Source: Paenibacillus_F chitinolyticus_A
Lineage (GTDB): Bacteria > Bacillota > Bacilli > Paenibacillales > NBRC-103111
Direction of reading: 5' to 3'
DNA length: 64,000 nucleotides
NCBI RefSeq assembly: GCF_045038035.1
Contig: NZ_CP173427.1
Location: forward strand, 3,906,001-3,970,000
In this document: positions 34,306 through 43,493 of the stretch, piece after piece
How the letters are laid out: each line of letters opens with the position of its first letter
How positions within the stretch are numbered: position 1 is the first letter of the stretch
Made by a program: the position numbers and the translations under genes
Notes under the pieces: generated by a model
The model's database searches: none
What the model saw: only the letters and a program-made list of their open reading frames with translations
What the model was told of the DNA's origin: nothing

Positions 34306-35691
34306 TCAAGTACCCTGCGTGACAGGCTGCTGCTTGGCCTGCTCGGCGTCTTCCTTGCGGATCGTTTCCACTTTTTCCTCCGTACCGTCTTCGCCGTTGA
34401 CATAAATCCGGTACGTTTGACCGTTTAGACTGCCGATAAATTCATGGCAGAGCACTTCCTGATTCAAATCGTTGACGATAAGCGCCTTCGTGTGCCGGGT
34501 TACTTTCAACTGAGGGCTCAGGTGACTTCTCGCCTCTTCTCTCGAAAGCTTCGGCTCTTGGTCGATATTTTTGTGGTTCCGGTTGGCGAACACGAAATCC
34601 GTGCCCTGAAGCCCAAGAATCTGACCGTCGTCCAGAGCGACGTTTACGACGAGCTTCTCCGGATAAATGACGGTATCCTTTTCCTGCTTGGCGAACGTCA
34701 TATTGCAGATGTTCTGGTGACGGTCGAAGCTGACCGCAGTCATATTTTTATAACCATGACGCTCCAGAAACTGGGCCGCCGCTTCACGCGTTTGCTCGAC
34801 CTGAAGGCTGGTCGTCTTCACATCGCGGGGATTCATGAAGTAGATCAGCTGCCCGCCTTTTTTCGTAAAGTCCATCGTGATATCGGCACCGTTCTTACCG
34901 GGCAGGGAACATGTATACGATTCGTACTCGACCGCGCCGTTGCCGTTTTTGACCACATTAAAAATGGCCGGGTTGTTTACCCCGAGGAATGCCGCCGCTT
35001 TCTTGCGGACCTCCTGTTCGTCGATCTCGGGACCGTCCAGCATTTGAGCCGTGTATTTCGACTGAGTTGACATAGTGAAGGGGCCTTCTTTCAAATCGTT
35101 GTAGGACCCGACTTTTTTGTCCACCGTTTTGAAACCGTCGATAATCGTATTGTCGTTCGGTTCCTTGTTGGCTCCGAGCGCCAAGTCCACGTCCATCCAG
35201 CGCAGGTTATTGGCGATAACCTTCTCCTGGACTCCGCGCAAGTCCCCCGTAATCTCCTTGGAATGCTGATACAGGGTGCTCAGCGTTTTTAATTCGCCGT
35301 CGGTCAGAGGCTTTTTCGTCAAGTCCCGCGTCGAAGTCTGGTAACTGAATTTCGAGACGTTGGACAGGAACTCTTCCGTTTTGTTAAAAGGAAGCAGGCC
35401 CAGCGGCAGCTGGTTCACTTCGTTTTGCGCCTGGCTCGTCAGCCTCCAGACATTCACCAGACCTTTGCGGTAGGTGTCATTCGAAGTGGAATTGATCGCC
35501 AGCGTATTGCCCAGCTCCGTATGTAGCTTCTCGATATGATAGGACAAATCGTGAAAAGCACGCTGATACTGGTTTTCCGCCTTAATGGAGACTTGATTTT
35601 TCTGCTTTTGCTGAGAATACCCCCAAACCCCCGTACCGACCAATGCCGCAGCGCAGACTGGAAATAAAACCATACTCATTTTTCTGTACAT
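34306..35691 (-). CDS. ypeB: Germination protein YpeB
   Basis: Spore protein that stabilises and localises the cortex-lytic enzyme SleB. The 461 residues start with a membrane anchor (MSMVLFPVCAAALVGTGVWG), then a helical N-domain (NQYQRAFHDLSYHIEKLHTELG) and C-terminal PepSY-like repeats. In B. subtilis ypeB follows sleB; here no sleB adjoins, and the next genes upstream are a zinc-ribbon ORF and prsW. SleB must be encoded elsewhere if the pair works as known. Confidence 0.94.
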   Translation of the reverse strand: MYRKMSMVLFPVCAAALVGTGVWGYSQQKQKNQVSIKAENQYQRAFHDLSYHIEKLHTELGNTLAINSTSNDTYRKGLVNVWRLTSQAQNEVNQLPLGLLPFNKTEEFLSNVSKFSYQTSTRDLTKKPLTDGELKTLSTLYQHSKEITGDLRGVQEKVIANNLRWMDVDLALGANKEPNDNTIIDGFKTVDKKVGSYNDLKEGPFTMSTQSKYTAQMLDGPEIDEQEVRKKAAAFLGVNNPAIFNVVKNGNGAVEYESYTCSLPGKNGADITMDFTKKGGQLIYFMNPRDVKTTSLQVEQTREAAAQFLERHGYKNMTAVSFDRHQNICNMTFAKQEKDTVIYPEKLVVNVALDDGQILGLQGTDFVFANRNHKNIDQEPKLSREEARSHLSPQLKVTRHTKALIVNDLNQEVLCHEFIGSLNGQTYRIYVNGEDGTEEKVETIRKEDAEQAKQQPVTQGT

Positions 35692-35758
35692 GCTTGTAAG
35701 CTCCTTTCTTAGGCGATATTGCCGTTATTGTCTGCCTTCGAAACGAAGTTTATACAGC

Positions 35759-35788
35759 AAAAAAAGCCTGCACGCCATGCGCAGACTT
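35759..35788 (-). terminator. Terminator of the zinc-ribbon ORF
   Basis: Stem AGTCTGC/GCAGGCT around a short loop and T7 on the minus strand, just ahead of ypeB. Confidence 0.75.
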
Positions 35789-35825
35789 TCTTGCTCTTCT
35801 TACTTGCATTCGGTTGGATTCATCT

Positions 35826-35981
35826 TCAATCTTCGGTTTCAACCTCTAAATCGTGCTCGTTGTCACAGATGCAGCGTTTAAAGCCGGTTTCGATTCTGCC
35901 TTTGTCGCGGCGTCCTTTCAGGATAAATCGTTCCCCGCACTGTCTGCAACGGATCGTAACTTTCACCCGGTTCACGGTCAT
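35826..35981 (-). CDS. Small zinc-ribbon protein, function unknown
   Basis: 51 residues from an ATG after AAGGTGA. Two cysteine pairs, CRQC near residue 12 and CIC near residue 37, could bind one zinc. The rest is basic then acidic. The frame is open further upstream to an ATG at 36044, but that start has no good ribosome site. Family not recognised. Confidence 0.68.
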   Translation of the reverse strand: MTVNRVKVTIRCRQCGERFILKGRRDKGRIETGFKRCICDNEHDLEVETED

Positions 35982-36046
35982 GTGTTCACCTTCCGCGCCT
36001 TCGCTTGCGCACCAAATAAGTGTTTTCACAACCAGTATGGTCACCG

Positions 36047-36745
36047 TTATCCGATTTTAAACTCCTCTTCCCCGCGGATGATGCGGAGCGGAGAACGGTC
36101 GTTGGCACGGTCCACTTTCCAGAGCGTACGAATCCAGAGAAGCGTCATAAAGGGCAGCATAAACCAGATCCAGTTATTCGCCGCCACCAGCAAAATATAG
36201 TCGAACGCTCCGTGCCATAAAATAGGCAGGAACAAAGAGCCGAGCAAATACTTGCGTTCGTGGGAACGCATAAACTTGGCTTTGCCGAGATAATAGCCCA
36301 TCATAACGCCGAAAAGCGCATGTCCCGAAACGGGAAGAAGGGCGCGCATGAGCAGCGAAGACATGCTGATCCCGTTGGCGAACGCATAGAGGATATTTTC
36401 CAGTGTGGCGAAACCAAGGCTGACGGCCACCGCGTAAACGATCCCGTCGTACGGTTCGTCGAACGAATCGTGCCGGTATATCAAATGGTACACGACGAAC
36501 CATTTCAAAAACTCTTCCAACCCGCCGGAGATAAAGAAAGCAAAGGTAAAATGATTATCCCCGCCGATCTCCTGCATAAACGAATTCTGAAGCACCATAG
36601 CCGGAATAACGAGTAAAACTCCGCACAAAAACAGCTTGCCGACCAGGTGGATCGGCTCCGTTTCATAACGGTCCTTCAAATAAAAGTAAGCAAGAAGGGA
36701 GATTCCGGGAGCAACCGCCGCCATTAGAACGGAAAACACGTTCAT
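36047..36745 (-). CDS. prsW: Membrane protease PrsW
   Basis: Intramembrane metalloprotease-like protein; in B. subtilis it starts cleavage of the anti-sigma factor RsiW. The 232-residue protein has about seven spans and the family motifs GGLEEFLKWFVVY, GFATLENILYAF, SGHALFGVMMG and LPILWHGAFDY with conserved Glu and His residues. Confidence 0.92.
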   Translation of the reverse strand: MNVFSVLMAAVAPGISLLAYFYLKDRYETEPIHLVGKLFLCGVLLVIPAMVLQNSFMQEIGGDNHFTFAFFISGGLEEFLKWFVVYHLIYRHDSFDEPYDGIVYAVAVSLGFATLENILYAFANGISMSSLLMRALLPVSGHALFGVMMGYYLGKAKFMRSHERKYLLGSLFLPILWHGAFDYILLVAANNWIWFMLPFMTLLWIRTLWKVDRANDRSPLRIIRGEEEFKIG

Positions 36746-36787
36746 CCCATTTCCCCCTTTCTGATCCGGTGAACGATTCCGTTCTTC

Positions 36788-38038
36788 TTATACCCAACCG
36801 CGGAAACGGGCGGCTTCCGCCATTTTGCGTACGCCGGTCATGTAGGCCGCCAGACGCATATCGATTCCGCGTGTTTTATGAATAGTATAGACATTTTCGA
36901 AGCCTTTTTCCATCACTTCTTGAAGTTTGGAATGAACTTCTTCTTCCGTCCAGTAATATCCTTGGTTATTTTGTACCCACTCGAAATAGGACACCACAAC
37001 GCCGCCGGCACTAGCCAGAACGTCCGGAACGAGCAGCACGCCGCGCTCCGTCAAAATTTTGGTCGCTTCCAGCGTAGTCGGTCCGTTCGCCGCTTCGACC
37101 ACGATACCCGCTTTAATGCGATGGGCATTCTCTTGCGTGATCTGGTTCTCGATTGCGGCCGGTACCAGAATGTCGCAATCCTGCTCCAGAATCTCGGTGC
37201 TCGGCATCACGTTCGGGAATAAGTTCGTCACGGTACCGAAGGAATCGCGGCGGTCGAGCAAATATTCGATGTCGAGTCCGTCCGGATTGTACAAGGCCCC
37301 GTTCACATCGGCAATCCCGACCACTTTGGCCCCGGCTTCGTGCATAAACTTGGACAAGTAGCTTCCCGCGTTGCCGAATCCCTGAACGATGACACGGGCG
37401 CCTTGAAGCGGAATGCCGCGCTTCTCCAGCGCTTTGTTGATCATGATCGTGACGCCTTTGGCAGTCGCCGTCTCGCGTCCGTGGGAACCCCCCAGCACAA
37501 TCGGCTTGCCCGTGATGAATCCCGGAGAATCGAACTCGCGGATGCGGCTGTATTCGTCCAGCATCCAGGCCATGATCTGGGAGTTCGTCATGACGTCCGG
37601 CGCCGGAATGTCCTTGTTGGGACCTACCAGTTGGCTGATCGCCCTTACGTAACCGCGGCTTAGCACTTCCAGCTCACGGAAAGACATGCTCCGCGGGTCG
37701 CAGATGATGCCGCCCTTGCCGCCGCCGTAAGGAAGATCCACGATGCCGCACTTCAAGCTCATCCAGATGGAGAGAGCTTTCACTTCGTCTTCGGTCACGC
37801 CGGGATGAAAACGGACTCCGCCCTTCGTAGGACCGACCGCATCGTTATGCTGGGCGCGGTAGCCTGTGAATACCTTGACTTTGCCGTCGTCCATCCGGAT
37901 CGGAATACGAACCGTCAGCACGCGGAGCGGTTCCTTGAGAAGCTCGTACATTTCGTCGGAATATCCGAGTTTCTTCAGGGCTTCTTCAATAATCGTTTGA
38001 GTAGATTCCAGTACGTTCAAGTTTTCGATGTTAGCCAT
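36788..38038 (-). CDS. gudB: NAD-type glutamate dehydrogenase
   Basis: Interconverts glutamate and 2-oxoglutarate. The 416-residue protein has GGVRFHP, the catalytic lysine in LPYGGGKGGI, PAPDVMTNSQIMAWMLDEY, the GFGNAGSYLSK NAD loop and VVVSYFEWVQN. Place beside prsW and the MecA-type gene matches gudB of B. subtilis. No in-frame duplication like that of laboratory-strain GudB is seen. The ATG at 38038 follows GAGGTGG. Confidence 0.94.
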   Translation of the reverse strand: MANIENLNVLESTQTIIEEALKKLGYSDEMYELLKEPLRVLTVRIPIRMDDGKVKVFTGYRAQHNDAVGPTKGGVRFHPGVTEDEVKALSIWMSLKCGIVDLPYGGGKGGIICDPRSMSFRELEVLSRGYVRAISQLVGPNKDIPAPDVMTNSQIMAWMLDEYSRIREFDSPGFITGKPIVLGGSHGRETATAKGVTIMINKALEKRGIPLQGARVIVQGFGNAGSYLSKFMHEAGAKVVGIADVNGALYNPDGLDIEYLLDRRDSFGTVTNLFPNVMPSTEILEQDCDILVPAAIENQITQENAHRIKAGIVVEAANGPTTLEATKILTERGVLLVPDVLASAGGVVVSYFEWVQNNQGYYWTEEEVHSKLQEVMEKGFENVYTIHKTRGIDMRLAAYMTGVRKMAEAARFRGWV

Positions 38039-38072
38039 GTTGACCACCTCGTTTATGTATTATAACGCAATG

Positions 38073-38118
38073 AAAATAAAGCATCCTGCAAAAACAGTTG
38101 TTTTTGGAGAATGCTTTA
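38073..38118 (-). terminator. Terminator ahead of gudB
   Basis: Long hairpin of about 19 bp with mismatches (AAAGCAT...ATGCTTT, inner CAAAAACA/GTTTTTG) and a T-rich tail on the minus strand, ending the mecB transcript. Confidence 0.72.
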
Positions 38119-38225
38119 TGAAGCAGGTGCCGCCTATATCTTGTCCGGCATGCAGCCACCCGGAGCCGTGCACATTCGGGCAAGGTCGGGAATGGTCCAC
38201 GCCGGTAGTTGGAGTGTAGGGCATA

Positions 38226-38831
38226 TCATGCGAAATGCCGGCATAATTCCTGGACCGCATTAGCTTCAATTACAGCTTTTCCATACTCTTCGAGTACGGC
38301 CTTCGTCACGTTGGTCGCATCTCCGTACTCGGATAGAACGGCGATGAGCGTCTGGAACTTGCCTTCCGGCAGTTCGGTCGGTTCGAACTGAAGGATCCAT
38401 TTGTTTCTATACGTATAAAGCGCTCCACCATCCGTTAGCATCGGATTGACGACTTTTGAAGCACGAAGCAAATCTTCGAAATCGCGGAAGGCGTATGAAA
38501 CGATGTCGCTTTGTTCAAGCGTCACTTCCATTTCGTACACTTCTTCGTCATCATGGTCATCCAGCAAATCGGCTTGCAAGGACAAGTCCATGCTGCCCCT
38601 GGTCACAATGACGACCATTCCTTGGGCAGGGAGCGCAAAAACTTCTACAGCTAAAGGTCCTGCAGGTTCGAAACCCAGTTCGGAATAGGCCTGATCCATC
38701 ATGTCGCTGAAAAGATCGTGAACTTTGGGGATTTCCCTCCACATGTCGTCTTTCTGGATGCCCCGTTCCGTCAAATCATCGAATGTAAGGAAAATCCGTA
38801 TTTTGTCCGGGCTTAAACGTTCGATTTTCAT
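38226..38831 (-). CDS. mecB: MecA/YpbH family ClpC adaptor
   Basis: Adaptor that brings substrates to ClpCP. N-terminal MKIERLSPDKIRIFLTFDDL, an acidic linker (DDHDDEEVYEMEV) and the C-terminal ClpC-binding domain ending in QELCRHFA. The 201-residue length and position beside gudB point to the YpbH (MecB) branch. It could equally be the only MecA of the organism. Confidence 0.87.
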   Translation of the reverse strand: MKIERLSPDKIRIFLTFDDLTERGIQKDDMWREIPKVHDLFSDMMDQAYSELGFEPAGPLAVEVFALPAQGMVVIVTRGSMDLSLQADLLDDHDDEEVYEMEVTLEQSDIVSYAFRDFEDLLRASKVVNPMLTDGGALYTYRNKWILQFEPTELPEGKFQTLIAVLSEYGDATNVTKAVLEEYGKAVIEANAVQELCRHFA

Positions 38832-38952
38832 GACAGGATCCTCCTTTCCATGACACCTCTGTTTGAATGGTTATAAACAAAATATGCCGGTTTGAAAACC
38901 ATGGTGTGTGCGCTTGCGGAAACAAGCACGCTTATGGGTGCCACCTAGTATT

Positions 38953-38981
38953 AGTATACCATGTTAGAGCCAAAATGTTAG
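38953..38981 (-). promoter_or_regulatory. Probable mecB promoter with extended -10
   Basis: TATACT (38953-38958) preceded by TG (extended -10), with CTAACA (38976-38981) 17 bp upstream. The 120-nt leader contains a GCTTG/CAAGC hairpin. Confidence 0.5.
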
Positions 38982-38991
38982 CTATGCGGCA

Positions 38992-39037
38992 AAAATTTAA
39001 AGGCACCTTCTCTGCGGAATGCAGAAGAGGTGCCTTT
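38992..39037 (-). terminator. Terminator of the YtxH-like gene
   Basis: Arms AAAGGCACCT/AGGTGCCTTT with inner TCTGC/GCAGA and an A/T-rich tail; 45 bp after the stop. Confidence 0.8.
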
Positions 39038-39081
39038 CGGTCTTTCACGCTCACCGCGAAGCGGTCAGCGCAGCTTTACAC

Positions 39082-39438
39082 TCAGTGAGTCGCCTGGGAT
39101 GACGCAGCGTTTTTCACGAGTATTTCGTCTACAGCCGCTTTTACCTGCGAATCTTTGGCGATCAGGTTTTCCAGCGCTTCCTTGCCGTCCAAAGAATGAG
39201 ATCCGCCGGAACCGTGAGAAGAGCTCGAGCTCTGATTCGACTGCTGCTTGGAGCTTTCCTTGCGGCCGGAACCGGAGACAAAATTTTTCGTCTGGCCGAT
39301 TACATCGTTCAATGAGCTGCCGATCCCGCTGCTTTCCGAACTGAACATCGCGGACCGCATGCTTTTTATCCGCTTGCCGGCATACATGGCCAATGCGGCG
39401 CCCGCGACGCTTCCGATAAGGAAACTGCCTAATTTCAT
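39082..39438 (-). CDS. YtxH-like small membrane-anchored protein
   Basis: 118 residues: an N-terminal glycine-rich membrane helix (MKLGSFLIGSVAGAALAMYA), a basic KR pair and a long Ser/Gln/Gly-rich, probably disordered tail with a helical end. Resembles YtxH-type general stress proteins in layout only. The ATG at 39438 follows GGAGGG. Confidence 0.65.
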   Translation of the reverse strand: MKLGSFLIGSVAGAALAMYAGKRIKSMRSAMFSSESSGIGSSLNDVIGQTKNFVSGSGRKESSKQQSNQSSSSSHGSGGSHSLDGKEALENLIAKDSQVKAAVDEILVKNAASSQATH

Positions 39439-39664
39439 CCCGTATCCCTCCAAATTTTTAGAATGTATGAGTCTTGATTAGGTTGCGTCCGATAGGCGGG
39501 GGCCATTCGCGCGTTAAGTGGGAATAGGAGGGATTCGGACCGCAGCTAATCAACCGCATCGCAGGACGACAAAAAGCCCGACGAACCTTATGACTAGACG
39601 GCTTATATGCGCCGCGCGTCTTCCGGGTTTGTCAGGCATCTGGATTGCGGCCGGTCTTGACTTG

Positions 39665-39895
39665 TCAAGTTCCGGATGTATATCGGATTCCCCACCAGCC
39701 GAGCCCCATGACGAGAAGAATGAACAAAAACAGAAGCAGACGGTAAAACCAGCGTGTAACTTTGGCCCGCTCGGACGGATGTACCGAACTTCTCGGAGGG
39801 AGGTAGTGGCTTTCTTCTTCATTTTCATTGACTAAATCGCTTTCTGCGAGTATCGGCTGTTCGTACTCTATCCCCTGTGTCTTGTTGCCTTCCAT
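39665..39895 (-). CDS. Small C-terminally anchored membrane protein
   Basis: 76 residues with an acidic N-terminal half and one hydrophobic helix (WFYRLLLFLFILLVMGLGWW) near the C-terminus. AAGGAGG lies 11 nt before the ATG. It follows the CPBP protease gene by 6 bp and is likely co-transcribed. Family not recognised. Confidence 0.66.
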   Translation of the reverse strand: MEGNKTQGIEYEQPILAESDLVNENEEESHYLPPRSSVHPSERAKVTRWFYRLLLFLFILLVMGLGWWGIRYTSGT

Positions 39896-39901
39896 GCCGG
39901 A

Positions 39902-40513
39902 TTACTCCTCCTTGCCGTAACGTAAGATGCAGCCCGAAATAAAATCAATCATAAAATGGGCGAAAATAGCGGTCCACAAGGACCCGGTATGGATAAAAAT
40001 CCAGCCGATCCCGTAGGAAATGCTAAAAACAAGACCCGTCATCAGCCAATGCTGGAGATAACGGATATGAATGGCCGCAAAAACGATGCTTGTCCAGTAT
40101 GGACCCAGATAATGCTGAAGGCCCGCGCGGAACAGAATTTCTTCGCATATGGAAACCAGCACGCAAATGAGTGCGATATGCCACAGTGGACGCCTGCCGA
40201 AGATTCGCTTGTTCACTCCCCCGTCGTCCGTAACTTCCTCGGGGACATATTTGGACACGATCAGGTCCGCGGCCAGCACTGCCAGTGCGATCCCGCCTCC
40301 CCAGAGGACGATGGACCAGCCGGGCGCAAAGCTGAAAAGACTCCCCCAATCCGCTCCTTGAACGAACAGCATGATAACGCCGATCACCAGCAGAATCGCC
40401 TGGGTTCCATATAAGTTCATAAGCAGCATCCGGTCATTAAGGTCATCGACCCGGATGTCCGTCTTAATGCGGATATTTTTCAGATCTTTCCATTTCCAGT
40501 TCCATTTTCTCAT
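39902..40513 (-). CDS. CPBP-family intramembrane glutamic protease
   Basis: 203-residue membrane protein of the Abi/CAAX-protease type, similar to B. subtilis YpbD. The three active motifs are seen: EEILFRAGLQ, FAAIHIRYL and HFMIDFISG. Target unknown. Sits ahead of the small anchored protein. Confidence 0.85.
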   Translation of the reverse strand: MRKWNWKWKDLKNIRIKTDIRVDDLNDRMLLMNLYGTQAILLVIGVIMLFVQGADWGSLFSFAPGWSIVLWGGGIALAVLAADLIVSKYVPEEVTDDGGVNKRIFGRRPLWHIALICVLVSICEEILFRAGLQHYLGPYWTSIVFAAIHIRYLQHWLMTGLVFSISYGIGWIFIHTGSLWTAIFAHFMIDFISGCILRYGKEE

Positions 40514-40679
40514 GATGGTCCTTCCCAGGGAATTCCCCTATATGCGGTATTAGTTGTCTATGATGCCGTGTCTCGCTACCATCATCTTCATCCCTATTAA
40601 CATACCATGAATCTCACATAGAGGAAATCTTGTCCTTCTTAATAGAACGGACAAGTCTCGCAAAAGTTACGCGACGAAC

Positions 40680-40712
40680 AAAAAAAGCGCTCATCCGCAG
40701 CGGATGGCGCTT
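40680..40712 (-). terminator. Terminator of the rhodanese gene
   Basis: Arms AGCGCCATCCG/CGGATGAGCGCT with one bulge, 3-nt loop and T7 on the minus strand. The other 160 bp up to the CPBP gene hold nothing recognised. Confidence 0.88.
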
Positions 40713-40769
40713 CACATTACTCAGCCGGGCCGTCACACCTCTTCTAAGGCAAGACCGGAACGGCGGCTC

Positions 40770-41096
40770 CTAATCGTAGGCAAAACCGCGCAGCATCGCC
40801 AAAGCCGCCATGCCGCCTTCGACATTGACCAGCTTGTCCGGATCGAAGCCGTTTCTCTCCAGATAACCGCACACCATCTCGCTGCGCACACCGTGCGCGC
40901 ATACGACATACAGGTCGGCGTCACCGGCCAGTTCGTCCAACCGCTCCGGAATGGTATTCATGGGGATGAGCTCCGGCTCTTCCAGATGGTAGTAGTCCCA
41001 TTCGTACGGCTCGCGGACATCGACAATTCGAATCCCCTTAAGCGTCTCCGGTTGTTCCAAAAGTTCAAGAAATTTTTCGGGCGCAATATGTTTCAT
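40770..41096 (-). CDS. Rhodanese-domain protein
   Basis: Single rhodanese domain of 108 residues. The active-site loop is CAHGVR with the catalytic Cys66, and the front motif is IRIVDVREPYEWDYYHL. Likely a persulfide carrier or thiosulfate sulfurtransferase; partner unknown. Divergent from serA. Confidence 0.9.
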   Translation of the reverse strand: MKHIAPEKFLELLEQPETLKGIRIVDVREPYEWDYYHLEEPELIPMNTIPERLDELAGDADLYVVCAHGVRSEMVCGYLERNGFDPDKLVNVEGGMAALAMLRGFAYD

Positions 41097-41256
41097 GCAG
41101 GCTTCTCCTTTTTTTACATGCGCTTACATGTGGAAAATTTTCGTAATAACTGAAGAATAGCGAATATTTTATCCGAATACAAGAGTAATAGTACGGATTT
41201 ATCACCCTATTTGGCGTTTCGTTTGTTAAAACGGCGTGAATATTCGGGTAACCCTA

Positions 41257-41285
41257 TTGACACGTTGCCGGGGCCATGTTACATT
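41257..41285 (+). promoter_or_regulatory. serA promoter
   Basis: TTGACA (41257-41262), 17-bp spacer, TACATT (41280-41285), giving a start just ahead of the T-box leader. Confidence 0.78.
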
Positions 41286-41291
41286 AAGTGA

Positions 41292-41585
41292 AACTTACCG
41301 ACATATACCACGTTAAAGCGTTGACGGAGACACGTATGTATGGACAGCCTTTCAGAGAGCCGATGGTTGGTGGAAATCGGCAGGACGCATGCATACCAAG
41401 CACTCCGGAGCATTGAACCGAAGCGAAAGCCGCAGGCTCAATCGGCAGAACCCGTTATCGTTCAGGTCCCGACACGGACCAATAAGGCCTTGCGTGAGAA
41501 CGCCGGGTGAAGTAGGGTGGCACCGCGAAGATAACTTTCGTCCCTTCATACGGGTTACGTATGAGGTTCGGGAGTTTTTTTATTT
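41292..41585 (+). promoter_or_regulatory. T-box leader (tRNA-Ser) controlling serA
   Basis: The T-box core AGGGTGGCACCGCG lies at 41514-41527 and is followed by a terminator (about 41540-41586; arms around TCATACGGG/TACGTATGA and TCCC/GGGA, then T7). Stem I is at the 5' end; aligned to known leaders, the specifier is AGC at 41399-41401, a serine codon. Uncharged tRNA-Ser(GCT) would stabilise the antiterminator and turn on serA when serine is short. Confidence 0.9.
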
Positions 41586-41605
41586 CCCAAGAGGAGGCTA
41601 TATAC

Positions 41606-43189
41606 ATGTTTAAAGTACTTGTATCGGATCCGATCAGCGATATGGGGATCCAAATGCTCTACGACGCAAGCGATGTTGAGGTAGACAAGAAACCGGGATT
41701 AAGCGAAGACGAGCTTGTTACGATCATCGGCGAATACGACGCCCTTCTCGTGCGCAGCCAGACCAAGGTTACACCGCGCATCATGGAAGCCGCGCCTAAA
41801 CTGAAAGTAATCGGCCGCGCGGGTGTCGGCGTCGACAACATCGACCTCCAAGCGGCAACCAAGCACGGCATCGTGGTGATCAACGCGCCGGACGGCAACA
41901 CGATCGCAACCTGCGAGCATACTTTCGCGATGATGATGTCGGTAGCCCGTTCCATTCCGCAAGCCTACAAAAAGACGGTCAGCGGTGAATGGGACCGCAA
42001 ATCGTTCGTCGGCGTCGAACTCCGAAACAAAACGCTCGGCATCATCGGAATGGGCCGTATCGGAAGCGAAGTAGCCAAACGTGCCAAAGTATTCGGCATG
42101 AATGTCATCGGCTACGATCCGTTCCTGACGGAAGACAGAGCGGAGAAAATCGGCGTCAAGCTCGGAACGGTCAACGATATCGCGGCCGCAGCCGACTTCA
42201 TTACCGTCCATACGCCGCTGACGAATGAAACGCGCCATATCGTAGGGCCGGCTCAATTCGCCATCATGAAAAAAGGCGTCCGGATCATCAACTGCGCACG
42301 CGGCGGAATCATTGACGAGAACGCCCTCGTGGCCGCAATCGACAACGGCACTGTAGCCGGAGCCGCGTTTGACGTATTCGAGCAGGAACCTCCTCAGGCG
42401 GGCCACCCGTTCCTGAACAATCCGAGCATCATTGTCACGCCGCACTTGGGCGCATCAACCATTGAAGCTCAGGAAAACGTAGCCATCGACGTCTCGGAAG
42501 AGCTTCTGCATATTCTGCGCAACGAACCGTTCAAAAATGCCGTGAATATGCCGCCAGTGCCGGCTACCGTAATGAGTAAACTGCAGCCTTACTTCAACCT
42601 AGGGGAAAAGCTCGGTCTTATCGCCGGTCAGCTTACCGAAGGACCGGTCAATGAAATCGTCGTCAGTTACTCCGGCGATCTTGCCGACGTGGACACGAAT
42701 CCGTTGACCCGTTATATCGTCAAAGGCGTTTTCACGCAGCATCTCGAAGGCATCAATCTCGTTAACGCCATGCATATGGCCAAATCCCGTGATATTAACG
42801 TCACGACGCAGCAATCGTCCACGACCGGAACATTCACCAACCTGGTGACGATTACCGTTAAATCCAAGCAAGGCGACCGTACGCTGGCGGGTACGCTGCT
42901 GGCCGGTTACGGCGAGCGCATCGTGCGCATCGATCAATACCCGGTGGACTTTGCGCCGGAAGGCTCGCTTCTTCTCATCTCGCATAACGACAAACCCGGC
43001 ATTATCGGCCGCGTAGGTACGCTGCTCGGAAGCAATGACGTGAACATTGCGACCATGCAGGTAGGCCGTACGGTCGTCGGCGGATCGGCGATCATGGTTC
43101 TGACCATTGACAAGACCGCTCCGAAAGAAGTTATTGCCGAGTTGGAAAAACAGCCGGAAATCGTCAACGTTCGTCAGCTGGGCATTTAA
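41606..43189 (+). CDS. serA: D-3-Phosphoglycerate dehydrogenase
   Basis: First step of serine synthesis. The 527-residue product has the substrate domain (LLVRSQTKVT), NAD loop LGIIGMGRIGSEVAKRAK, ARGGIIDENAL, the catalytic His in TPHLGAST, a middle ASB domain and a C-terminal ACT domain (LLLISHNDKPGIIGRVGTLLG). The ATG at 41606 follows GAGGAGG. Plus-strand gene in a mostly minus-strand region, controlled by the T-box leader. Confidence 0.96.
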   Translation: MFKVLVSDPISDMGIQMLYDASDVEVDKKPGLSEDELVTIIGEYDALLVRSQTKVTPRIMEAAPKLKVIGRAGVGVDNIDLQAATKHGIVVINAPDGNTIATCEHTFAMMMSVARSIPQAYKKTVSGEWDRKSFVGVELRNKTLGIIGMGRIGSEVAKRAKVFGMNVIGYDPFLTEDRAEKIGVKLGTVNDIAAAADFITVHTPLTNETRHIVGPAQFAIMKKGVRIINCARGGIIDENALVAAIDNGTVAGAAFDVFEQEPPQAGHPFLNNPSIIVTPHLGASTIEAQENVAIDVSEELLHILRNEPFKNAVNMPPVPATVMSKLQPYFNLGEKLGLIAGQLTEGPVNEIVVSYSGDLADVDTNPLTRYIVKGVFTQHLEGINLVNAMHMAKSRDINVTTQQSSTTGTFTNLVTITVKSKQGDRTLAGTLLAGYGERIVRIDQYPVDFAPEGSLLLISHNDKPGIIGRVGTLLGSNDVNIATMQVGRTVVGGSAIMVLTIDKTAPKEVIAELEKQPEIVNVRQLGI

Positions 43190-43212
43190 GCACTTCTCGG
43201 CCGATTTATCCC

Positions 43213-43249
43213 GATCCGGCGCTTGCAGCATACATCAAGGCGCCGGATC
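43213..43249 (+). terminator. Hairpin after serA, probable terminator
   Basis: Perfect 10-bp arms (43213-43222 and 43240-43249) with a 17-nt loop, followed by CTTCTT rather than a clean T run. The rest of the 304-bp gap to resE holds only the opposing terminator. Confidence 0.55.
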
Positions 43250-43308
43250 CTTCTTATCCGGCCTGCGAAATGTTTCACGAACAACAAGATTTAATTCGTT
43301 TTTTCAAC

Positions 43309-43357
43309 AAAAAAGGCGGAAAGCGGCTGAATGACTCAGCAGGCTTTCCGCCTTTTG
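43309..43357. terminator. Terminator of the res operon
   Basis: Stem AAAAGGCGGAAAGC/GCTTTCCGCCTTTT with an inner CTGCTGA hairpin; T6 on the minus strand and T4 on plus, so it may act on both sides. Confidence 0.85.
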
Positions 43358-43493
43358 CATGTAATCGTGCAGAGTTCGGGCCGAAGCTGTCCGGAGATTT
43401 TTACGGTCTGCTCCCTCCGCTCCCGTGTCGGCTCTAATATCCCCCTCTTCGTCGTTAGAGACGTTACGGCGGACTAAACGGACCGTGAGTGCC

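Noticed and set aside
38060..38269. 69-residue minus-strand frame between mecB and gudB
   Set aside because: It covers the mecB terminator hairpin and lacks a ribosome site.
38905..38950. GGTGGCACC in the mecB leader, resembling a T-box core
   Set aside because: The flanking T-box bases, specifier stem and terminator are missing.
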